Positions 7,920 through 15,076 of a stretch of DNA of 15,076 bases are shown here, in pieces. The translations under genes and the position numbers were made by a program. Source of the stretch: Zygnema cylindricum. Its lineage: Eukaryota > Streptophyta > Zygnematophyceae > Zygnematales > Zygnemataceae. Under the pieces are notes generated by a model, which saw only the letters and a program-made list of their open reading frames with translations, had not been told where the DNA came from and did not search any database. The stretch covers positions 1-15,076 of the forward strand of contig JBBHKE010002167.1 of assembly GCA_037447655.1 (NCBI GenBank). The letters run 5' to 3'. Position 1 is the stretch's first letter, and the number at the start of each line of letters is the position of its first letter.

Positions 7920-8515
7920 CTATATTTTTTTCGTACTTCCATCATCTTGAGTTAAAACGGATTTTTCGGGGCTAACCATGGATGCATCGCGCACATGAAT
8001 CGATGCAATATCATGGTTTTCACCTAAAGCTTCGTCCATCGCTGCATAAAATTGTTCTCCGAAAAAAAACGCAACTTTTGATCTATTTTATTTGAAGTTG
8101 ACATCATCTAGTAATCCTTATTGCTGAATGGGATTTCATTTGCCAATCTTTAACTTTTTATATTCTCTTTGTACATTATCCCATTTTTGCCAACAACGTT
8201 TAAAATCATTTATCACTCTTTGTTTTTCTAGTTGGGTACTAATCAGTTTCCATTCATCAGTTCGATAAATGACCTAAAAACCTTTTATCCTTTCCTTCCG
8301 TAACCCTTCCTTATTCAACGAAATTATCTTTAACGTTTTGTTTTTAGTCCACCAACCGTAAATATTTAGAGGGTTTGTTGCGGTTCGGTTGTCTTTTTCT
8401 CGTTCATTGGGCACTTAATGATCTATTGTGTTACTTGTTTTTTTGGTTCATTTTCTTGTTCCTCCTTTCTCAACTCTTTTTTTTCTATTTGAGGACCTTG
8501 CTGTTGGGGTTGCAC
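7920..8515 (-). pseudogene. Trihelix (Myb/SANT-like) protein relic, right copy
   Basis: Read leftwards from about 8,515, pieces give WWTKNKTLKIISLNKEGLRK, then EWKLISTQLEKQRV and CWQKWDNVQREYKKLKI (Trp codons within 8,181-8,195), and a C-terminal block GEQFYAAMDEALGENHDIA ending at 7920-7922. The pattern W..ET..LI, W..IS, C..KWDN...YKK, then DYW and F.EQ.Y.A.D, is that of plant trihelix/Myb_DNA-bind_4 proteins such as ASR3-like factors. Family knowledge links such genes to PIF/Harbinger elements as the accessory DNA-binding ORF. The start aligned to the left copy's ATG is GTG; stops and frameshifts interrupt it. Confidence 0.75.
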
Positions 8516-8671
8516 ATGTTTTGTTATCGGTTCCTACATCCGAACTTTTTTGGGTACAACCTTCTCCACCTACAAAAAAAACATATACAAATCAAATTTT
8601 CTATTTTTTGTCATTCTATTTTTACTAATTCAAATAATTTTGGAACGGGAAAAAATAATGTCTTCTTTCTC

Positions 8672-11190
8672 TCCATTTTTTTAATCCTCTCACTCTCTTT
8701 CACCTTCTCCCTCTCTCCAAAATCAACCCATTACTTTTCCCTCTCCCTACTTTTTTTAAAAACTATCATTTCCTTTTCTCTCTCTCAAAAATATGCCCTT
8801 TCTCTCTACAAAATTTGTCCTCTCCCACTCAAATATTAACCCTCCCCCTCTCCCTTTCTCCAAAATCTGCCTTCTCCCTCTTTCAAAAATCTGCCTTTCC
8901 CTATCCTTTTGACAAAATGTGTCCTCTCCCTCCCTCCAAATTTTGCTTCTGCTATTTTCCTCTACCTCCTCCTCTTTCGCCCACGCTCCCTCTGTTACTT
9001 TCAAAAATTTGCCTCTCACAAAAATTTGCCATCACCCTCTGTTTCTCTCTAAACTCTTCCCTCTTGCTCCCTCAAAAGTATGCCCTCTCCCTTCTCTCTT
9101 TTAGAACCATGCCTTCTACCTTTCTCAAAAATACACCCTCTTTCTCTCAAAAATGTGGTATTCCTCTCTCTTTCTCTCAATATGCCCACTCCCGTTCTCA
9201 TAATTCTACCACTCTCTCTTTCTCAAAAACATGCCCTCTCCCTCTCTCAATAATATGCTCTCTTCCTCTCTCTCTCTCTAAAAAATAAATAAAAAATAAC
9301 AAAAAAAAGGGATTAAAAGAAAAACTGGAGTTTAAACGGAAGAATAGAAGATAAAAAAAACATTCAACAAAAAAAATTATATAAAAGAAAGAGGAGAAGA
9401 AGAGCCAGGAGGAGGAAAGAAAAAGAAAAAAAAAAAAGAGAAAAAGAATGAGAAGAAAGAATAAAAGTAAAACAAGGAGAAAAAAAGGTGTGAAAGAGAT
9501 GAAGAACCTCCCATAAAATCTGTCTTTTTCCTCTACTTTACCCCTTTCCCCCACACTCTCTCTCTCTCTCTTGCTCTCAAAATCCAACCTCTCTCAAAAT
9601 TTTCCATCACCTTCTCTTTTTGTCCAAAATATGCCCTCTCCCTCGCTGAAAAATTTGCCATTTTCCTTTCCCTCTTTTACAAGTATGCCCTCTACCTCTC
9701 TCAAAAATCTGCCACCCCACTCTCTCTCGCAATATGGTTTCTCCCTCTCTCGTAATTTTACCGTGCTTTTTTCCCTTTCTTAAAAATCTTCCCTCTCCCT
9801 CTCTCAAAAATATGCCCTCTTCCTCACCCTCTCTCTAAAAATAAAAAAAGGGAGGATAAAAAAAAGGGATGAAAGAAGTAGGCGAGGAAGTTCAAAGCGA
9901 AGAAAAAAAGGTGAAAAGAATATTCATCAAAAAAGAGGGAGAGAGGAAAATAGGTGAAAAAAATGAGGAGGAATGAAAAAGGAAAGAAGAAGAAGAAGAA
10001 GAAGAATGAGAGGAAGGAATAAAAGTAAATAGAAGAGAAAAAGGTTTGAAAGAGATGAAAATTCTCCTGTAAAAATTTGCCCCTTTCCTTCACCTCTCCC
10101 TCTTCCCCCCACTCTCCCTCTCTTGCTCTAAAAAAACCACCTCTCAAAATATTGCCATCACCCTCTCAATCTCTCTAAAATTTCCCCCCTCGCTCTTTCA
10201 AAAATTTGCTCTTTCCTCTTCTCTCTTTAAAATTATGCCTTCTACCTCTCTCAAAAACCTGCCTTCCCTCTCTCCCTCTCTCAATATGCCCTCTCCCTCT
10301 CTCATAAATCTACCATCGCCCACTCTCTGAAAAATTCGCCCTCTTCCCTCCCCTTCCTCATAATTATGCTCTCTACCTCTCTTAAACATATGTCCTCTCT
10401 CTTAAAAATTCGCCATCCATCTCTCCCTCTCTCAATATGCCCTCTTCCTCTCGTATAACTCTATCATCTTCCCTCGTTCAATATACCCAATCCCTCTCAC
10501 AAAAATATGCCCTCTTCTACTCCCTCTCTCTAAAAAATGCCTTCACCCTCTTTCAAAAGACGCCCTCTCCCTCGCCCATCTAAAAGTTACACTTTCCCTC
10601 CCTCAAAAATTTGCCATGCACCTCTCCCTCTCTCCAAAATATTCCCGCTCCCTCTCAAAAATATGTCATCTTTCTCTCTAAAATCAACCGTCCCTCTCAT
10701 TCTCTCTGAAAAATATGCCCTCTCCCTCTTTTGAAAATTTCTTCTCATACTCTCTCTCTCTCGAAAATCGACCGTCTCATTCTCCCTACCTCATAAATGT
10801 GTCATCTTCCTCACTGAAAAATTGCCCTCTTCCTCTCCCTTTTTCTAAATTTTCCCCTCTCCCTCTCTCAAAAAGTTGCCCTATTCCTTTCTATATCCCT
10901 TCCTCTCTCAAAATTCTAACCTCTCCCTCTCCCTCTCATAAAATTGCCTTCTCCCTTTCTCAAAAATATGCCCTCTCCTTTCAAAAATATGCTTTTTCCC
11001 TCTTTTATAATTTTGTCGTCTCCCACTCTCAAAAATTTACCCTATTCCTCTATCTCTCTTTCTTTCCCTCACTTTCTTGCTCTCGTAATGTGCCCTCTCT
11101 CTCAAAACTCTACCGTCTCCCTCTCTCAAAAATCAACCATTTTCCACTACCTCTCTTTCTTTCCCTCACTCTATTGCTCTCAAAATTTTT
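8672..11190. repeat. Pyrimidine-rich minisatellite, about 2.5 kb, of the right arm
   Basis: Degenerate units built on AAAAATATGCCCTCTCCCTC recur every about 25-60 bp, with clear cores near 8,790, 9,078, 9,230, 9,630, 9,682, 9,810, 10,285, 10,435, 10,507, 10,715 and 10,968. Two purine-rich islands interrupt it. All apparent reading frames here (repeated MPSPS.KN peptides on the plus strand, Gly/Arg/Glu on the minus) are by-products of the repeat. The mirrored left-arm array is about 0.6 kb, so this one has expanded or the other has contracted. Confidence 0.9.
9285..10180. repeat. Higher-order repeat of about 545 bp inside the minisatellite
   Basis: Two diverged copies of a composite block start near 9,285 and 9,830. 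Each has CTCTCTCTAAAAA, then a purine-rich island of about 225 bp with AGAATAAAAGTAAA and TGAAAGAGATGAA, then a pyrimidine stretch with TCTCTTGCTCT and CCATCACC. A further partial match to the last part lies near 8,950-9,065. Whole blocks, not only short units, have therefore been duplicated. Confidence 0.7.
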
Positions 11191-12208
11191 TCTATCATAA
11201 AACAGGACAAAAAAAGCAGGGGAATACAAGATGAAGAAAAAAAGCTAAAATTAGGAAGTTTTTCGAAAAAAACATTTTTCTATGCATCACCTCTTACAAC
11301 TTTTTTTTTGTCGAAGATGCCTCTTCTTTCTAAGTTTATAGGATTCTCACTAATTCCCCCATGTTCAGAGTTTTGCAATTGGTTCACATCTCCATGGATG
11401 GTCGAAGTGCCATTACATTGTGGAACAAGTGACGGTAATACACTTAGTTGAAAAGCAAAAGGGTTGAAACCACCTCCTATGAAAGTCGTACTAATGAGTA
11501 GATTTAGGATAACCTACACAAAAGACCACAACTTGAGTAGCAACGATTTAATAAGCATCTAAGGTCTTTTTTATACTTGTTTTTTCTTTTAAATATTAAT
11601 GTGATACAAAAAATTCTATGAAGATGGCGAGAAATCCTTATTTATTTTCTATTTTGAAATCTTAAATGAGGTTGAAAGATTCCATTCCAATTTGAATTTG
11701 AATTTGGATTTTTTTGTTTTAAACTAAAAAGACATAAAATCGCGCGCGAAATAATGAAGCTGGAAAAAAGGCAAAAATCGTACTTCTTATGGGAGGAAGG
11801 CAAAAACTGTATTTCCTTTCGGCAAAAAGTTTACGATCACCTTGTCCAAAGGCACGTGACTTTGGTGATGTCTAAAGTTTTTTATATTTTATTATCGCAC
11901 TTGTCGATTGTCCAGGTGTAGCGATTTTACAAGGTTTGTGATGGTGTACTCACTTAGTGAAGTGGGTGAGGTGTATTCACCTCCGTGAGATGGGTCCACC
12001 ATTACAGAGGCGGAGAGCAACTTCTTCACGATGAAGACCAATATATAATCGAACGGTCGATGTTTTCTTATAGATCCTTGGAGAATCGTAATCTTATTTT
12101 TTTGTAATGTTGTTTTTAAAAAACTCATTAAAAACTAGAACGGCATGTTACGGTTCATTACAAAATTTTGTAATGTACCTCACTTTTCGTTTGATGTAAC
12201 TACGCCTT
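11191..12208. other. Outer right-arm segment, no intact gene
   Basis: AT-rich DNA mirrors 1,711-2,865. The minus-strand frame 11,892-12,128 contains the ATGGTGGAC position (start codon 12,000-12,002) matching the left arm's short frame but then differs, with a GTGAATACACC/GTGAGTACACC near-duplication. No domain is recognised. Confidence 0.55.
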
Positions 12209-12575
12209 CAGATAGGGAGACTATAATTCTCGGCAGTCGAACATTCAATTACGTTTTAAATCCGTTAGGGTAGTTTCCGGTTTAGGGTTAAAATTTGACG
12301 ATTGAATTCAAATTAGTAAACCTAGCGGTTGTCAATCTAAGCCATTGCATCTCAAAAACAGTGAACGTTGGCCAACTACAGTAAACTGCCCATCCTTATT
12401 AGCGTTAAGAATACTAATTCGGTCGCAACTTTTTTTTTGCCGAAAATCATAGAAGAGTGTTAACGACCCTATTAAAAGTACAATATAAAATGTGCCACGT
12501 CACCTTGCACTAAATAAGCACTACATATTCTAATTTCGCATTAACAATAATAAATCAACAATTTTGCATTTGAAT
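12209..12575. other. Right flank of the inverted repeat, no gene seen
   Basis: There is no similarity to the left flank, so the two sides give no proof of a simple insertion. A TTTAGGGTT string (about 12,282) and one ACGT element (GCCACGTCACC, about 12,493) are present, but no coding frame or transcript structure can be assigned. Confidence 0.45.
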
Positions 12576-12760
12576 GCTCTTTTATGGAAAGAAGAGAAGG
12601 AGGAGATAAAGAAGAATAATGAGGAGATAAAGAAAAAAAAGGAGATGAAAAAAAATGAGAAAAAGAAAAACAAAGAGGAGGAGAAAGAGAAGAAGAAAGA
12701 GAAGAAAACGACGGAGAAGAAAGAGAATGGAGAAGGAGAAGGTGAAGTGAAACATTGAAG
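12576..12760. repeat. GA-rich low-complexity tract
   Basis: Imperfect (GA)n, (GAA)n and (GGAGATAAAGAA)n repeats on the plus strand. The Lys/Glu-rich frame at 12,564-12,758 and the Ser/Phe/Leu frames on the other strand are compositional. The tract resembles the purine islands within the right-arm minisatellite but lies outside the arm boundary. Confidence 0.75.
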
Positions 12761-12989
12761 AAAGTGTAGCTTCGCAAAAAATAAAAATGTAAAGGATAGA
12801 GAAGGTTTTAAAAGCACTAAAATGAGATCTCACATTGAGAAAAGAGAAGATGTCGCGTTGTGTCAAAAGAGGAAGGATTGTGTAACATCACCTATGTCGT
12901 TTGTCACACAGTCGTTGCGTCCTCTTTAAGTGTTAGAAGGTTCCTCATTATTACGACCATTTTTTTCGATGATGACATAATTCGTAGGA
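12761..12989. other. Gene-free stretch before the retrotransposon remnant
   Basis: No coding frame, repeat or RNA is recognised. Sequence just before 12,990 does not read as the expected upstream part of a gypsy integrase, so the pol remnant is truncated at about this point. Confidence 0.4.
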
Positions 12990-13635
12990 GGAAAAGTAAA
13001 ATACAATTCATGTAAACATGCCAATACAAGATTCTCACCGTTTGAAGTTGCATACGGATATCAACCTAGAGAAGCATTAGACTTAATAAAAAGAGTCATT
13101 CAAACGAATAGAGGTTCGGGAATGGTGGTTTTGGGAATACATTATAACAGCTTGGAAAACAGTCCTGGATGCATTAGTTAAGGCACAGAAGAAAACACGG
13201 TGATTGGGTGGTAAGCACAGGTGGCAGAGTTTGGCCTTCAACAACTCATTACAGGTCCAAAATTGATAAATAATCAGATCCTACGAGGAAATTCGCTCCT
13301 AAGTATATTCGACCATTTCCTACAATCAAGATGATATCGTTAATTGCTTCCAAATTGGACTTTCCGCCTTCAACAAAAATTCATCCGGTGATACATATCA
13401 CTCAGTTGAAACGAACTAACCTTCAACCATCTGAAGGAGAATTAGAAGAATTAGAATTGGATCGAAATCCCTTAATAACTCTAGAACCCGAGGTTCACAA
13501 ATGGGTAGGAGTTGAATTTAGAGGATAAAAATTCTGATTTTTTACAAAGGTATTGGAGGGATGATATTTTACAAGTTCCATCTTAAGAGTAAAATTTGTT
13601 TTAACCGAGGTCAGGTAAAAATAAAAAAGGGATGA
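12990..13635 (+). pseudogene. 3' end of a Ty3/gypsy pol gene (integrase C-terminal part)
   Basis: One frame reads YNSCKHANTRFSPFEVAYGY then QPREALDLI, matching the gypsy integrase motif YNSSxHxSTGxSPFExxYGxxPxxPLDL. Broken pieces follow: AQKKTR, DWVVSTGGRVW, TRKFAPKYIRPF (family: RKLAPRYIGPF) and IHPVIHITQLKRTN (family: IHPVFHVSQLK). The last clean frame spans 13,331-13,528. Degraded sequence after LEPEVHKWV could be a chromodomain remnant, but this is weak. Reverse transcriptase, RNase H and the catalytic DDE core are absent, so only about the last 190 codons remain. Stops and frameshifts show it is dead. Confidence 0.87.
13621..13635 (+). other. Putative polypurine tract of the gypsy element
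   Basis: AAAAAAGGGATGA directly precedes the TGTAACA start of the putative LTR. Gypsy elements use a purine-rich tract here to prime plus-strand DNA synthesis. The position is right, but the tract is imperfect. Confidence 0.5.
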
Positions 13636-14572
13636 TGTAACAGTAATAATGGATTGAACATATTTATAAATGTGTATCTAAGAGTTTAAAATATAAAGTT
13701 ATGAATTTTGTAGACGTTTGCGAAAGAATTGCACGAATTGGAGTTGTATTTAAAAAGTTATTGAGATTGGTGTATTTATGTGACAACGCGAGGGCAAACT
13801 AACGAGTGAGTGTTCTTTGTAGCGGGTTACGGGTCAAATTAGTAGCAAAATTGCAAGCGCACGGTTGATAAAGTACCAATGAATCATAAAGTCGTTATGG
13901 TACGCGCGAGAACGTCATTTTCACTTTATGGAATTTCGTAAGTAGTTTCGCGCGTGAAATTTGTGACGCGTTCGTGTGAAGTCACGTTTCGATTCGCGTG
14001 CACTTTTGCGCGTAAATGTTACATTGTAAAAAATATTGTTTCATTGGTTAAGAAATGCTTAGTAGTTAGTCAAATAATTTGCACGCATTTGCATTGGTCA
14101 GTCTGAGTTGTAGACAGCTCATCAATAATTGGCCCAGAGCGTTAACTCTGGCCTGGCAAGTCCAGGGCGATAATACATAAATAGTGAAGATAAAAAAAAA
14201 GAAGCATCATTTCCGTTTGGAAAAGTTTGTGGAAATTTGTGATTGAACTTGGTTTGAGCAAATAATCCCAAAATGGAGTAATGGCATTTTTGCATTGAAA
14301 TCTCTAACTAACTATTTCGTGTTTTAGTAGTTAAGAGTGAGAAATGCCTAAGAGTGGGCGACATTGGAAAGAGACTTTAAAAGAAGGGTTGAGCCAAGAA
14401 GAGAAGAGACAAAGCTAAATGTTATGCGGAGAAAAAGCTTCTTTTTAATTAAAGTTGATCCCTGTATGTGAGTGCTTTCCATTTGAATGTGTATTTTCCA
14501 ATTGACCAAATTAATGGTTGAGAGTAAATGCTGTAATGGGATTTTTTCTAAGAGGTAGGAAATCTTGTTACA
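13636..14572 (+). mobile_element. Putative 3' LTR of the gypsy remnant
   Basis: It begins TGTAACA right after the purine tract and would end TGTTACA at 14,566-14,572, a perfect 7-bp inverted terminus giving 937 bp. A TATA-like CTTTAAAAG lies near 14,373, a sensible place for U3/R. The interval 13,788-14,020 is CpG-rich with many CGCG/GCGCG strings, unlike its surroundings. A second TGTTACA at 14,017-14,023 would give a 388-bp LTR, which would exclude the TATA-like box. No second LTR is in the window, so the end is provisional. Confidence 0.5.
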
Positions 14573-14966
14573 AATATGTTATAGAAAAGTACGGTCCAAA
14601 GATGTAGTAATTTAGGGTTGTTGATTATCTCCATGCATTTAAGTGAGATATTTATTGGTTTATTATACCTTTGTTTATTTAATGAAAAGTGTGAGGTTGC
14701 ACTCAATTGTTGTTATTGATATATGTTGATATATTTGTTTGTTATATTATGCATTGTTTATGCATTGTCCTACAGTTTTATTGATGATGAAACTTTGTTG
14801 AGTTTTTTTCATAAAACTCTAGTTGTTGTTATTGGGCGTCTTATGCACATATCTTATGGTAGTTGGTACTCACGCATTGGGGAGGAAGGATTTCAACATG
14901 ATTGTTCACTAGCCTATTGATTCTTGGCTTTTGGACAAATGATAGTTTGGGTGGTTTCCCTGGTCT
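14573..14966. other. AT-rich stretch, no gene seen
   Basis: No recognisable gene. The open frame at 14,723-14,920 has no domain. A perfect 8-bp inverted repeat with a 3-nt loop (CTGGTCTA/TAGACCAG) at 14,960-14,978 marks the end of this stretch. Confidence 0.4.
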
Positions 14967-14978
14967 ATTTTAGACCAG

Positions 14979-15076
14979 AGAACACAAGAAAGAGGGGAAA
15001 GGGGAGGTGAGCGGGAGGAGGGGAAAGAAAAGGGAGAGGGGGAGAGAGAGTGAGGGGGAGAGGTGGAAGTAGGGAG
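14979..15076. repeat. Purine-rich tract running off the window
   Basis: GAGGGGAAAGGGGAGG-type sequence is almost free of pyrimidines to the last base. It resembles the complement of the CT-rich tract at 600-920, but no specific alignment is evident. Confidence 0.75.

Larger units (their letters stand above)
6262..12210. mobile_element. Right arm of the giant inverted repeat (PIF/Harbinger-derived)
   Basis: This is the mirror image of 1,711-5,905: transposase relic (plus strand), trihelix relic (minus strand), expanded pyrimidine-rich minisatellite, gene-free AT-rich segment, and terminus ending ...AACTACGCCT near 12,208. Outside this end similarity to the left flank is lost at once. The arm is about 5.9 kb. 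A TATATAA string at 6,279-6,285 has no match in the left arm. Confidence 0.85.

Noticed and set aside
8672-11190. CRISPR-like or protein-repeat appearance of the array
   Set aside because: Units vary in length and sequence, there are no unique spacers of constant size, and the apparent MPSPS.KN peptides occur in more than one frame. It is a minisatellite in a plant-like genome.
12564-12758. Lys/Glu-rich small protein
   Set aside because: The sequence is a GA/GAA simple repeat, open in opposite-strand frames too, with no start context or domain.
14723-14920. 65-residue open frame with a hydrophobic start
   Set aside because: It is AT-rich chance openness, with no domain or neighbouring gene structure.
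14960-14978. 8-bp inverted repeat as a possible transcription terminator
   Set aside because: Hairpin terminators are a bacterial feature, this window looks like a plant nuclear genome, and a single 8-bp palindrome in 15 kb is not remarkable.

Overview
The window looks like accessory, transposon-dominated nuclear DNA from a land plant. The signs are a PIF/Harbinger transposase of the plant HARBI1/ALP1-like type, a partner gene with a plant trihelix (Myb/SANT-like) domain, the tail of a Ty3/gypsy retrotransposon with a probable LTR, and a flank with G-box/ABRE (ACGT-core) and telo-box motifs. The DNA is AT-rich with very long pyrimidine/purine tracts. A bryophyte or other early-diverging plant is possible, but the sequence alone does not settle this. 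I see no intact protein-coding gene and no RNA gene; nearly all long open frames are artefacts of low-complexity tracts.

Layout. Bases 1-1,710 are a gene-free flank: a roughly 140-bp degenerate tandem repeat, a 117-bp tandem repeat within CT-rich DNA, an exceptional cluster of GTAC/CCGTAC motifs (951 to about 1,805), and a compact promoter-like block at 1,430-1,620. From about 1,711 to about 12,210 lies one very large inverted repeat. Its left arm (about 1,711-5,905) and right arm (about 6,262-12,210) carry the same modules in mirror image around a spacer of about 350 bp. From the outside inwards these are a conserved terminus, a short ATGGTGGAC reading frame, a pyrimidine/purine minisatellite, a trihelix pseudogene, and a PIF/Harbinger transposase pseudogene. 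The two transposases point away from the centre (head to head), and in each arm transposase and trihelix genes are convergent.

Both arms are decayed, and in different ways. The left transposase keeps codons for all three presumed catalytic acidic residues but has frameshifts, stops and a 62-bp duplication. The right one has a longer readable frame but has Tyr and Lys at two catalytic positions. The arms also differ in the minisatellite, about 0.6 kb on the left and 2.5 kb on the right. A transcript running through the structure, for instance from the promoter-like block just outside the left end, could fold into a kilobase-scale imperfect hairpin. That is an inference, not something the sequence proves.

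Bases 12,211-12,990 hold a GA-rich stretch and no gene. Bases 12,990-13,635 are the decayed 3' end of a Ty3/gypsy pol gene. A putative 3' LTR follows at 13,636 to about 14,572, with 7-bp inverted ends TGTAACA/TGTTACA. The rest is gene-free AT-rich DNA ending in a purine-rich tract that runs off the window.
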